A DNA stretch of 64,000 nucleotides from Ceratodon purpureus (GCA_014871385.1 CM026427.1:17830398-17894397), one strand, 5' to 3'. Positions 1 to 10,795 are shown, counted from the stretch's first letter. The notes: generated from the letters alone by a model not told the origin. Numbers and translations are program-made.

Positions 1-820
1 GTCAACTTTGCTCCTGCATACAACGGGGTTCTCGCGCTTTCTTCAAGAAGCTCTTGCTCGACTGTTAGGGCTGCCTCCATAGCCGGTACATCGTCGTCTC
101 CTTCATCGTCACTGACGTTACCGACTCCGTGACCATCCATTGCTCCTGATGTGGGATGTTCCACATCATCGGTTCGGCCATCTCTTCTGGTCCCCGCCTG
201 AGGGCGTTCACCTTCATTCTCCTGCGCTGGTGATCCGGGCGCAGTCGGGTCCTCTTCATGTCCCTCGCCCTGTACTGCATCTACGAACTCCGGATCTGGC
301 ATGAGACGAATTGAGCCTGCAATTCCGTCATACACGTGAAACGCGTGTTCCACGAGCACCGGCATATCCATGTCCTCGTCGAGTGTTCCTTGATATAGAA
401 GTCCAGATGCTCCCGTGCCAAAGTTCTGGCGGATGTTGGAGTCCCACTCATTATCGGAATCGTCTTCTACACATCCCTGCTAAAGCAATTCAGAGTTACG
501 TGACAGGGTATTCCCCGTGTCCAGCTAAAAACATAGCGTCCGCGAACCCTACTTTCGCATGGAAATTCAGGAGAGTGTTGTGGTGTAGGGGAACATACCT
601 TTGTTGACCCACGGTGGTATGGGTGCCTCCCATACTTGGCAAGGTGCATGCGCACTGCAGTGAAGCTCCTCTTCGACCGGATTTGACCTAAGCAGATGTT
701 GCATGGACAGGTTATCTGGGTTTCGCCGCCTCTTCTCGCAACTGCCTCCTCACGCGCAGCAAGCTTCCTGTCCCTTGCGTCAACTCTTGCAGGGCTAGCG
801 ACGCTCTCTCGTGGCTCCAT
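1..820 (-). CDS. TNP2-like CACTA transposase, N-terminal part (cut by window edge)
   Basis: Two exons read on the minus strand: 820-599, then 476-1, joined in phase 0 across a GT..AG intron (598-477). The second exon stays open to the window edge. Exon 1 opens with a charged stretch and then a Cys-rich motif (CPCNICLG, followed by a HLAKYGRHPY stretch), which resembles the transposase-associated zinc motif at the start of plant TNP2 proteins. Exon 2 is acidic and low in complexity and ends in a TPLYAGAKL stretch, which in this family leads into the conserved transposase core. The core would lie to the left of the window. Role by family: transposase of an En/Spm (CACTA) DNA transposon. No stop or frameshift is seen. 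The start at 820 is the first Met of the exon and is a guess. Confidence 0.68.
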
Positions 821-1209
821 CCAGTACAGGTAGTACCGAGTAGGGTTTAATCCCCGAACACAGACAGCGACCCCACTGTGTTTATAACTTCTCGAAAACC
901 CTTACAATCTGCAGCGAACGCATTAGCAACGGGATCTCTCCTACCACTACTTCGGCGAACATACAATTACTCCTATGAATAGGGCGGAGCAGAAGATAAA
1001 ACTAAAAGAGACATTTAACGACGGGCACAATGTGGGTTCAAACCTAAGCCCGCTTCAAAACAACATAGCCTACTCCGGTAAATTGTCATTTGAGCCCGGG
1101 ATATGGAGGTATGTCACAGGGAATTTTCAAATTCATTCATAATGATCGCAGCGTACAAACCCATTTCCCAAATATGGATATAGAAGAGATATCTCTAGAA
1201 CTGCTCTGT
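821..1209. other. Spacer between the TNP2-like gene and the hybrid-binding-domain ORF
   Basis: No convincing coding exon is seen. By position it is either the upstream region of the TNP2-like gene or an intron joining it to the next ORF on the same strand. It contains a GAGCCCGGGATAT stretch resembling GAGCCCGGGTAT near 16.87 kb in the other CACTA relic, so it may hold element-specific repeat motifs. Confidence 0.3.
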
Positions 1210-1887
1210 CTACGTGCACCTATTCTGCCGTATATACTCCTCCGCTTTGTGGATAGTGGAAAAACTTTTATGCAGAGCTCCCCTCACTCCTACAACCTGC
1301 CTAGCACATTCGTCCCACGTCGTGTAAATTCCAGGATTGATGCCTCTGGCGACCGCATAGAACTTCACACCTGCTATGTCCACCGTGTGATTACGCAGCA
1401 AGGGCGACTTCCTAGCCAAATTCCGAGTCTTCGTTATCTGCCGCATTCCACTTACTGGCCCGGAAATATGAGCAATCAAGTCTGGACAATTTTGATCCAT
1501 AGAATTGGCACCTGGGCCTTCACATTGAGGCTGAGTAGGAACGGGCAATCCGTCCGCCCGCTCATCCCGACGTACAGCAGGCACAATGTCATTTCTACGG
1601 AACTGGTCGAGGACTATGAAGAAAAGGGGAACGAGCAATACATGATCTGCCAGTGCAAGGGGACTCACTGCCCTAACTAAATACGACATCAGTGCAGCAC
1701 GAAGAAAGACTAGTACGAGACATCGAAACTCCATGTGACACTCTAGGATGCTAGAATTGAGACGGGGTGAGGACAAGGTTCGGACAGTGCCCCGCGATGT
1801 TCGCGTGTGGAGTCCGCGGACGAGTGTCGTAGATCGGTACTTTGAAACTTTGTCCCGTACTTCCATTACAGCCGGGCATCCATCCAA
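1210..1887 (-). CDS. ORF with RNase H1 hybrid-binding / viroplasmin-type domain
   Basis: A 225-codon ORF whose last about 52 codons (1368-1213) look like the small domain shared by the N-terminus of RNase H1 and by viroplasmin. The sequence has KFYAVARG, then GIYTTWDEC, then KSFST and AEEYI in the usual order. In RNase H1 this domain binds RNA/DNA hybrids. The preceding 170 codons have no clear homology and probably include intron or leader sequence, so the real start is uncertain. It lies upstream of, and on the same strand as, the TNP2-like transposase start at 820. It could be a separate cargo gene, or a 5' exon of the transposase gene using the possible donor after the codon for Asn (AATAG|GTGCAC). 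No RNase H catalytic domain follows. Confidence 0.6.
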   Translation of the reverse strand: MDGCPAVMEVRDKVSKYRSTTLVRGLHTRTSRGTVRTLSSPRLNSSILECHMEFRCLVLVFLRAALMSYLVRAVSPLALADHVLLVPLFFIVLDQFRRNDIVPAVRRDERADGLPVPTQPQCEGPGANSMDQNCPDLIAHISGPVSGMRQITKTRNLARKSPLLRNHTVDIAGVKFYAVARGINPGIYTTWDECARQVVGVRGALHKSFSTIHKAEEYIRQNRCT

Positions 1888-2360
1888 CCAAACAGATTTA
1901 CAATCGTTTGAATTTGCCTCGCAGAATCTCTTCTAACTAAGGATGTAATATTCGGCCAATTTATATTTTCATCTAAAATTACTTATATAACCATACTATT
2001 ATGAACACATTTTTTGGATTATCACAATAATTATAGTCACTTAACTATAGTTCACCAACATGAACTTGAATTTTTGAAAGTTGTTGAATTTTTGAATTGT
2101 GGTTGAATAACATAACTTTGAAATTTCAAATTTCAATCATACTCCGCGCTTTATCAAATCGAATCTTTGAAATATTATGACTAATCATTACCATGAATGG
2201 AATTATCGAATACAATAATACGGTATATATTACATCAAGTGAATATTGTTGTCCATACATTAATGTATTCTTGGAGTGATGGGATTTGTTAATAGGCCAA
2301 TTGTTCTCAATTGCTCTTGAAAACGAAGTGCTTATTCATGGTTGCCTTATCGACGTGCAG
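1888..2360. other. AT-rich non-coding stretch
   Basis: AT-rich sequence with no ORF of note. It separates the CACTA remnant from the LRR exons. No CACTA-type terminus could be found here. Confidence 0.4.
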
Positions 2361-3096
2361 AACTATATTTGGGAATCCGGAGCTCACGGGACAAATCCCA
2401 CTCGAACTTGGGAACTTGACCCAGTTAGTCATTCTGTAAGTTTCTGTAGAGTTTTTTCTGTAAGGTGGTTGTAGTTCTTCAGCATTCTGCAGGGAGTCAG
2501 GAGAAATAATATTGAGCCAACTCAGTTGCAGGTCAATTACCATTTTTTGACTTTCTGAATTGCCTCCTTTTACAGGGATTTACATGACAACGGTTTCAAC
2601 GGAAGTATACCCGACTCCTGCCGTGACCTCAAACAACTTCAGTTTTTGTAAGTTTGATTTTTTATCAATCTTCTCCAGGCCAATCTGAAATATTGATAGA
2701 ACATGGAACTTGATTTGCACCGACATTACACTATCAGAATTCAAATCATCAGTGTCAATGAAAGTGCTGAACTTCTTCTTTTAGCATGATAATGATTCAT
2801 TAGATTAATGATTTGAGCATATAAATAGCATATATCTAACGTTTCAAATTGTATCCTGGTAAACCAGTGACTTGAGCGGAAACCAGATTGTTGGTCAAGT
2901 TCCTCGTTGGCTGGGTAATTTAAAGCTGCTTCAACGGCTAGACCTGTCAAACAATCACTTCAATGGTCCTCTTCCAGTTTCATCGCGAGACAAGACGATT
3001 GGTTTGAACAACCTGAGCAACCTTCTTCAAATGTATGCTGAATCAACCTTCCTCATGCTCCATCTCTTCGGAATTCGATCCTTACCAGAGTCTTGA
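2361..3096 (+). pseudogene. Leucine-rich-repeat protein fragment (three exons)
   Basis: Three exon-like blocks with GT..AG borders. Block 2361-2435 encodes a repeat ending GQIPLELGNLTQL. Block 2576-2647 is exactly 72 nt and encodes DLHDNGFNGSIPDSCRDL. The block starting at 2868 encodes two more repeats (LSGNQIVGQVPRWLGNL and LDLSNNHFNGPLP). All are plant extracellular LRRs of the receptor-like protein/kinase type, and 72-nt one-repeat exons in matching phase are typical of that group. No signal peptide, membrane segment or kinase domain is visible on either side, and the third block runs out into unrelated residues. A gene fragment or decayed gene fits best. Exon joints were checked for phase. 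Confidence 0.6.
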
Positions 3097-3340
3097 TGAT
3101 AATCAGACCAACTAGTATAGAAGACCTTGCAATCATGAAATCTGAAGAGGGGTCCATGTACTTGATGTTCGAGTTGTGAAATGACTAGTTGGATTCGATT
3201 ATAATGCAATTTTTAGATTGACTTCTAACTCGATAGAGCTGTGAAGATCAATAGGAAGGTAATGGCCTTTAAGGGGAAAGGAATTCATGCCATCTCAACT
3301 TATTATCTATGGTGCATTTGTTTTAAATTGTGTTGTTCAG

Positions 3341-3411
3341 GCTCCTGTAGCTGCGACTCCTGCAGCACCCGCTCCAAACCCTGCTCCAGCAACACCTGCT
3401 GCTCCGGCCCC
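3341..3411 (+). other. Pro/Ala-rich exon-like block
   Basis: A 71-nt stretch between a good acceptor (TTGTTCAG) and a good donor (GTAAGTAA). It encodes a repetitive Ala-Pro peptide of about 24 residues (APVAATPAAPAP and similar). It lies about 300 bases after the LRR fragment on the same strand. It may be a linker exon of the same broken gene or part of the leader of the next gene. No family can be assigned. Confidence 0.3.
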
Positions 3412-3640
3412 GTAAGTAACTAGCATGGGACTTCGATCAGCACCTAGATTAGATTCACGATCAACCGTGCAGCGTGTCTATGATTTGGTTACGGCATGGA
3501 CAGTTGCCGGCATTTATATAGCTGCCTATGCTTGTGAAAGTTGTGTTGCATAGTGCAATGAATTGTATGAGCGGACAGTGTGTTGAATATCATTGCATTT
3601 GTAAGTTTTGTTTTGGAGTTGTTAACCACTATTTCATTTA

Positions 3641-3680
3641 TGTAAATGTAAATGTGAATGTAAATGTGAATGTGAATGTA
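3641..3680 (+). repeat. Hexamer tandem repeat TGTAAA/TGTGAA
   Basis: About seven hexamers alternating TGTAAA and TGTGAA. They sit just after a possible donor (about 3601, GTAAGTTTTG) and so probably lie in the leader intron of the oxygenase gene. Confidence 0.7.
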
Positions 3681-3750
3681 GTGAGTTCTTTAGTACAATG
3701 TAAATGTAATTTTTGTTTTATTATAAACATTGTAATTTATCAAAATCCAG

Positions 3751-4100
3751 AGGGGACTCGGTTGGTGGTTTATCTTCCTAAAGTTGATAAGCTGGATTCC
3801 TGATGTCCTCTAAATAATTTAAATAATTATTTTAATTTTATAGAACTCGCATGGTGGATTGTTTTCCCGAAAGGGTTAACTCTTCGGATTGCTGACGTTC
3901 AATTTAATTCCCTATTTAATAAAATCTAAAATAATATGAAGAACTCAGTTGGTGGCTTATTTTCCCGAAAGGTTAATAAGTTGGATTCCTGATGTTCTTC
4001 TTTAAATCATGAAAAATATTAATTTAAATTTTTTTGAGAACTTGTTTGGTGGATTATCTTCTCGAAAGGGTTGATTTTCCGGATTTCTGATGTTCTCTTT
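3751..4100 (+). repeat. Four diverged tandem units, each with a GAAA-capped hairpin
   Basis: Four units start near 3751, 3842, 3940 and 4035, with a period of about 91-98 bases. Each core of about 60 bases has GAACTC-like, GGTGG, a hairpin, GGATT and CTGATGTTC-like blocks. AT-rich spacers between cores are not conserved. The hairpin in units 2-4 reads three or more paired bases, TT, CYC, GAAA, GG(G), TT, then the complementary bases. Unit 1 keeps the outer stem but has a weaker inner part. The stem arms change together between units (see findings). Unit ends also pair in part (GAGAAC with GTTCTC in unit 4). The array lies just before the acceptor TTGATACAG that precedes the oxygenase start codon, hence probably inside a 5'-leader intron. 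Confidence 0.75.
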
Positions 4101-4205
4101 AATATAAAAATCTAATAAAAATTTAACTAAATGTATATAGTAGATGTTTCCTTTTTTTAATATGATTTTTTATTTTCATGAAATTTTAAATTTGTTTGAT
4201 ACAGG

Positions 4206-5696
4206 ATGGCAGACCAAGAAAGAGAAAATAGAAGACCAACTAAACGACCATCAAAACGGCCTCGGGAGAATGTTACCTTACCAAGTGGTCAAGATTTCAC
4301 ATTGGAGGAAGATGAAGATTTCTTCTGTTCCGCATGTTCGAAAACAGTGGCTCGCCAAGGACTTGAAGAACACTTCAAGGGGAGAATTCATAAGAACATG
4401 GAGAAGTTGGAGCTATTCTACCATTTTCTATTGAAGCAGGGTCTCAGTTGGATGGAAGGGAGAAAGAGTTTCAGATGTGACAAGGAGTGTTGTCAAAGGG
4501 GGAATTTACCAGCAAATTATGAACAGCTTGAGCATCATGTGTTCAAAAAACACTTGTCTACTGTTCAACCTTTCTATCCTCCTCCATCTCCATTAGGTTA
4601 CAGGGGTTTTCAGGTACCGAAGATTATTCATGGCAATCAAGGAGGAAAGCAGACCAAGAAGTTCTGGAAGAACTTTGATTTACCTTCAGCGATTCCAGAT
4701 TTTAAGAAGCTTACAGGGCCGACCACTATCCTTTCTAATGGTGGAAATGAATTTCTTCTTCAAATTGTGAATGGAGAATTCAATGAGAGTGATGTTAAGG
4801 AGATGACTACCTTGGCATTATACCTTGCGAAAAAGGGTAATTGTGTGAGGAATGATGATAAGAAAGAAGGGATAAAAGGTGGAACTAAAATGATGTGCTC
4901 CGGTTTCCGCCATGGCCAAGGTTATATTGGAAGGTAAGTTTTATTAAACAAAGACTACTTTTATGTATATTTTTTAACATTTTGTTTTGTCTATCTATAG
5001 TTTAAGCCTTTATAATTACTTTTACATAAATCTATTTTTTTGTACATATTTTTGTAGGTTTAAGCAGGATGATCCTCTCTGCTACTCTTATGGTGATAAG
5101 TTAGCTTTTATGCTTTACCACCATTTGAGGTCCCTATTTCCTCTAGTCTTGGAGCAGTTGGAGATGATTTGGGCCAAGGAGAATCTACCAGCTGGTGTTG
5201 GTAGAGTTGGTGAATCTCCTTTCACAGCTATCAGTGTTACCAAGGATTATTCCTGTAACCCCCATACAGACGAAGGAGATCAGAATTATGGCTTCTTTAT
5301 ATGGTTGGGAGCCAATGGTAAGTATTCTGTAATTCTTCAAACTTTATATTATGTCTTTATTATCTTTTTTTGTTTTTATGTTTTTTAATTTAATTGTAAT
5401 TGTATTTTTTGAATGTAGGTACTCAAGATGATGCTGGAAATGAAACGAGGTTTTATTTTCCAGCTCTTGGTTACTATTTTGAGCCTGCTATCGGAGATAT
5501 TCTTCTTTGCAAAAGCAATGAGATAGTTCATTGTTCGAAGACTATTGGATCAACAGGACAATTGGGCATTGCGTTGTTTCAGAGTTGTACATTTTTCCAG
5601 GGTTACCATCTATTGCAGCAGAAACTCCATGACGGTATTAATGACCGTATGACTAAGAGTTGGCTAGATTCTGAGAGATTTTATGGTGCTGCATAG
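4206..5696 (+). CDS. 2OG-Fe(II) dioxygenase with N-terminal C2H2 fingers (TET/JBP-like)
   Basis: Three exons, 4206-4933, 5058-5317 and 5419-5696, with GT..AG borders and matching phases, give 421 residues. Near residues 40-62 a finger of the form CSAC..H(x5)H resembles the U1/matrin type. A second Cys/His cluster lies near residues 90-115. The C-terminal half looks like a double-stranded beta-helix oxygenase: an H-x-D metal motif (NPHTDEGD, about residue 310), then a hydrophobic sheet (GFFIWL), then GYYFEPAIGDILL and the distal His in EIVHCSK. The spacing and the C..H.D / G.....GD / H order resemble TET/JBP nucleic-acid-base oxygenases, many of which in fungi and lower plants are transposon-linked. 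The oxidised substrate cannot be read from sequence. The usual Arg contacting 2-oxoglutarate after the distal His is not obvious. ATG at 4206 directly follows a splice-acceptor-like TTGATACAG, so the leader is probably spliced. The gene looks intact. Confidence 0.72.
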
Positions 5697-7030
5697 ATTT
5701 TATATCTTATCACTTTTCTTTGTGTATAGAGAAATGCACAATGTTGAATATATCGTTTTCATTATATGATTTTGGATTTGTATGTAGACTATAAACATTC
5801 CATTTCATATGCATAATGGTATTTTTCTTTTACCTAGATTATTCTTTAAACATTTTGAATATTTTTTTACTTCAATGAATGTAAACTCTTATATTATATG
5901 AACCTTCATTATATGTTTAACATAGTAGATTTATAAAAAAAGGCCGTGCCATAGTATACTCCGAAATCATAACAACTGTTGATGACCGGCTCCGTTTACA
6001 TTCTAGAAATTTGATCTATTGCATGATTTATTTTTTATTTTTGATTTTTGTTTAGACCATTGAAAAATCATAAGATTCTGCTTTTGTTTCATGGACTATC
6101 GAATAGTTATTATCATCTGTTGATGGATTTTTTGAATTGAATTTGTTAAATTTTAAATGGATATTTGCTTCTTGAGTTGATTTTCCTAGTGAACCAGGAA
6201 AACTATGAAGGACTGAAGTTCTTTGGAGTATGATTTTCCGTTCACTAATTTTGGAAATCCATCACAACAAAATCTTGAGAAATGATTGTTGAAAGAACAT
6301 CATTGAGAGAAAAGTTGAATGAGTAAGGAAATTCAGGTCATATTGCCAATGATGAGAGGTTGTTAATAGAAATTGAGTCTCTTAAATTGTATAGTTGATA
6401 AAATCATATTTTAAAAGGAAATGATCCAAGACTTACTAAGAATATCACCAAGAAGTCATACATAGATTTCAATGTGCTAGACAATGAAGACAACTAAAAG
6501 ACTATAATCAAGAAACAAGAAACCAAAAGAAAAGTGTACATAAATGTAAAACCAAAGTTGAAGGATTTGTAATACAACTCTATAAAAGAATTATGGAGTA
6601 ATTAAAGGCCTAATTCAAGAATAATCCTTAAAGGAAAAACACTTATACAATAACAAGATCAAAGTAAAATTGTTATTGTAAGACTAATGATAAAATCTTC
6701 TTCAAAGAATGGAAGTGACAAGTTAAAGCTTTAAAGATCCTTCCTCAAATTACTTCCATAGAGGGGTAAGAAATACAATTAACATTGAAGAAATATATTA
6801 TTTGACAAGGGCATCTTCATGATAAATAAGGGGGCTATGTAGAGCTACTTTTTAGTTTTAAGCCTTATTTCTTAAAGAATAAGAAAATATAGCATTAAAA
6901 ACCTTAAAAATTAGAAACTAAGTGCTTAAAGTAGAATGATATTCTTAGAATGTGAAAAGGACTTAAAGAAACTTAGTACACATTATGAATAGTGAATAGC
7001 TTAAGAATAAAACATAAGAATACATGTTAG

Positions 7031-7180
7031 GTGTGAACATATCAAGAGGTGCATCCCTTATTAAGAGATGTATTCCTTGTTAAAGGGTACAAATTTATAA
7101 GGAGTCTCAACCTTAAGAAGAAGTGCCAACTTAAAGGTGCACCGCTTGAGAAAAGGTGTAGCCCTTGAGAAAACATGCCA
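7031..7180 (+). repeat. Degenerate tandem repeat of about 19-20 bases
   Basis: About seven imperfect units built on an AAGAGGTGCANCCCTTGA-like theme (examples at 7034, 7053, 7127 and 7146). The units have drifted strongly. No coding function is seen. Confidence 0.45.
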
Positions 7181-7569
7181 ATTTTGTTTCATGGCATGGC
7201 CCCTCCCTTTATACATAAATTTTAAAACATGAACATAAAAATATTTAGATTGCTTCTATGATCCAAAGAAATATGGAAGCACTCGCCGTGTTTAGGCTCT
7301 AGGGTTCGCCGAGGCGGTACAACAACGGCCATGGCAACCTTGAGCACGATGATGAGTATATGCTCGCAATGGGAACAAAGTACACAAAGAAATAACATGT
7401 AATACCTATGGCATTCTATTTCCAACATTTCCAGAGTAATTTAAAATCGTAGATTCAAGAAAAACCAAGAAAATCAGGAAGGGTGAAAGAAAACACGTAA
7501 AAGTAAGTAAAGGAAATATCCAAAAGATTTGTTTCTTAAAGACTACTAAGAATTGTAAGTTTCAAATAA

Positions 7570-7593
7570 AATATATATATATATATATATATT
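7570..7593. repeat. Short (AT)n
   Basis: Perfect alternating AT of about 24 bases. Confidence 0.9.
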
Positions 7594-7874
7594 CCATCTA
7601 CAAAGATACAATATTCTAAAGAGCAGTTGCAATATTAAATATTTTGAGTTTCTACGGATAGGATTTATATTGAATTTTACTAAACCTGCATTACATATCT
7701 TTAAGGACATATAAATTGCTATTCCTATGAACAAAGTTCAATTGAGAATCCACTTTCGAGAATTTAGATAAAACAAAGAAGATTAATTTGAAAAGAAAAG
7801 GCTTTTTGATACAAAAGCATTTTGCATACTTTGGAAAACTCTACAATCATCAAATCATCAACTTTTTTAATTCA

Positions 7875-8036
<162 letters not shown>

Positions 8037-8426
8037 TTGGAATGTATTTAAAATGTCATTTTCTTCATTTTACTGAAATAAAATGTAGAGAATGACAATC
8101 TTGACATTCTAAAAGTACACCTTTGAAAATAAAATAAAATCTTGTATGTTAGTTTATTCATATTTAATTTATTTGCGCATATTCAAGAATTTTTAAATAA
8201 AAGCAAAAATTAAATTAAAAAGTTGTGTCAAAGTCTATAAAGGAGACCAAGGGTCGGTAGGTGGGACTGCAGAGAGGGTAGAGTGGGGAGGGACGAATGG
8301 GGGGGGGGGTCCAAGGGTGGATGAAATCCGGCACAAGCACCACATTGGTTGCCACGTCAATCTCATCATACTTGGTACCCCATTTACATTACAACATGTT
8401 ACAGTGGTCAGTTATATCCAAGCCTC

Positions 8427-9434
8427 TCACAAAAGTCCCATTTGATATGGGACATTTGAGAGGAACTGTAGGTTCCGAAGGGCTCCGGTGAGTAATCCGG
8501 GAAGGGAAGGATCCAGGTTCTGCCTCGTCTGCAGCTGCTCCCACAAGCTGAGAACCACTCCCTCCGTGGAGAAGATTTTTGAGCCCACGTGATCCTTTGC
8601 ACCTCCTTGAGAAACTGCATTCAGGGCATCAGCTGCCACTGTCTGTGCCTCGGAAGAAGTGGATTTCAGAAGAGCCAGCAAAGGTGGAATGCAACCACCT
8701 AGAAGCACTTTTACTCGCAGATCCTCTTCCTTGCACAACACCCCCAGGATGGCAGCAGCATTCACTTTGGAAGGCAAAGACCCAGATCTAAGCAAAGCAA
8801 CCAGGGAAGGCACAGCTTGTGTGTGAGAACCAACTGCTGCCCTGGCGTCCTCTTGTGTGTCAGCCAACTCAAATAAAATCCTCGAGACGATCTCTTTCTC
8901 TTCTGCAGATGTGGACGTTGCGCGGAGCTGCTCAATGCAACTCGCCACTTTCGACAGTAAGCCATCTGAGATGGTTTTCTCGTCTACTGGTGTGGACATT
9001 GTGTGGATCTGCTCAACGCCAGTCGCGTCTTCTAGATCTTCCATTTTAGAGGAACCACTCCAATCCCTGCAGAGAGTGTGAATTATTGCTCAGGTCGGGT
9101 ATGTCGAACATGGAAGACATTCACGCACAGGGAAAATAGTTTCTTGAGCCTTGTGACACCGGCATTCGTAGCAAATTCTAGAAAACATTCAAATCTTCAG
9201 AAGAAATCTGAGCACTTGGGAGAAATTCGATGTGCGAAGACTTGATCTACTCGTTAACGGCAGGCTTGAAGTGCTGGAAAGATACCTTGCAACCAAACCT
9301 GGAGTTTTAGGTGACAAAGGAGTTTCAGGTAACTCCGGAGCTTGTGGTGACTTGGAAGTTTTAGGTGTCTGGGGAGTTCCAGGTGTCTTGGGAGTTCCAG
9401 GCGTCTGGGGATGCCGCTCTTGATCCTCTATCAT
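8427..9434 (-). pseudogene. CSI1/POM2-like armadillo protein, 5' fragment
   Basis: Exon 1 (9434-9286) encodes a Thr/Pro-rich leader (TPGTPKTPGTPQTPK). Exon 2 starts at 9066, after an intron with acceptor CTCTGCAG, and the phases match (AG|G). It reads into MEDLEDATG and then armadillo repeats with blocks [38 protein letters not shown] and [15 protein letters not shown]. These match the N-terminus of CELLULOSE SYNTHASE INTERACTIVE proteins, which tie cellulose synthase complexes to cortical microtubules. Family proteins are about 2,100 residues with many ARM repeats and a C-terminal C2 domain. Here likeness stops at LLTGALRNL (8469). It is followed by unrelated codons, a stop at 8427 and then repeats, with no good donor at the break and no later exon found leftwards. 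Truncated fragment, probably non-functional or chimeric. An intact copy is expected elsewhere. Confidence 0.82.
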
Positions 9435-10269
9435 CTCCTGCCATAATCAAACCCATTCTTTGTCAGGGAATACCATCGAAGTACCAAGTCAACAGACTGC
9501 ACTATATATATCCACACAGACGGATTCTTAACTCTCATCTTCTCGATCAAATCGACAGAGACACCAAATCTCAGATCAGCTTCGTATGAACAGAGCCAAT
9601 GTGACATCAACACCAGCTCGGAATTATTCTCAAGAAAAGGTCCCTTCACAGCCGGAAAAGGACAAATACACTCGACTGATTGAATCACAGAGATCCTTGA
9701 GACACTCTGTGTAAACTGCTAACCCGAGACCATGGCAATCGCAATGCACCTTCCACTCTTACTCAATCTTAAAATTCAAAGAAAGGCTTTAAATTCAGAC
9801 CAAACGGAAGCCATCATAATATACAAAGATTAGCACTTCCACGATTAGAATGGAGCTCAGTGCTACGAACTCCAGTCCAGTCGTCATCACATCTAGTCAA
9901 AGAACCAGCTTCAGGTTGCATTCAGACAGAGAGAGGAAAACACGCTCCAAGAGAGGGAAACTGCAAGATCGAGAATACATATGTAGAGAGACCCCAAATG
10001 ATTTACCATTGAAAGAAGTTGGAACTAGGAGAGAATCAACAACACTCCAAGAAAAAAAGATACAGCTTCTTTGTTTTTGTGTATCCCTTACTGTAGGAGG
10101 TAGTTTTTTTAATAAATTAGATCAAATTTGCCAATTCGTAAGAATGTCTTTTAATCCCTAATTTCCTTGTATTTTGAGAGCTTGAATACTGAAAACTGCG
10201 AGTTTCTACCACTATGCCCTCCCGAGGATATGAAACAAATTTTTAAACTTTTTTTGGAATTTCAACTGT
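9435..10269 (-). promoter_or_regulatory. Upstream region and possible 5'UTR of the CSI1-like fragment
   Basis: Mixed-composition sequence directly upstream of the minus-strand CSI1-like start, with no coding match in either strand. If the fragment kept its own promoter it should lie here. No clear TATA box was identified. Confidence 0.3.
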
Positions 10270-10795
10270 AAGATCTTGCACCTAACCCTTCTTGGAAGAA
10301 CTGATCCAAATTTCAACCGTTGGATGATTTTCATTAGTGAGATCGTAGTGTTCAAAGTTTCAGCAGATATTTTTTTGGGCCTTGGCCAAGAGGCATGGTG
10401 CAAATGGGCAAAAGGGAGACTTACTGATTATTACTTCAAAAAATTTGGTCATATTCTTTTCCATGTAGCTAACTAGGTTAGGTATGCACATGCAAAATTT
10501 TAGGGAAAAAAACGCTTTTTAGACCTTCATAAAAATTATTTTCCAGAAGAAGGTATAAAATTGACAAAATAGGAAAACATGCATTACAAAAACAATTTGT
10601 GAGATTAAGAAAAATTGAACGGTGAGTAGGTACCTTTATAAATTTTTGATTTTTAGGAAGAACAATTCTTTAAAAATTCAAAAATCTCGAATTTTGACAA
10701 ATTTTTAAAGGAAAAAATCAAAAATTACTAAAAACTGTGAAGCTTGTCTTTGTAAGTTTTGGAGGCTGCCCTTGTAAAATTGGTAAACTTTTTGA
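10270..10795 (+). repeat. Diverged dispersed repeat, copy A
   Basis: It aligns by eye with 12078-12562 in the same orientation. Shared blocks include TTTCAACCGTT/TTTCAACGGTT, GGGAGACTT, ATGCAAAATTTTAG, AGAAGAAGGTA and the nearly identical end GGAGGCTGCCCTTGTAAAAT followed by TGGTAAACTTT. Non-coding. Possibly a decayed LTR or other non-autonomous element. Confidence 0.65.

Noticed and set aside
3751-4100. Hammerhead ribozymes in the four tandem units (CTGATG and GAAA both present)
   Set aside because: The core would need CTGANGA followed by stem II and then GAAA. Here CTGATGT lacks the final A, and GAAA lies in a hairpin loop about 25 bases upstream, with too little sequence for stems III and I.
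3751-4100. C/D-box snoRNA array
   Set aside because: CTGA next to a terminal stem looks like a D box, but no RTGATGA C box follows the 5' stem in any unit.
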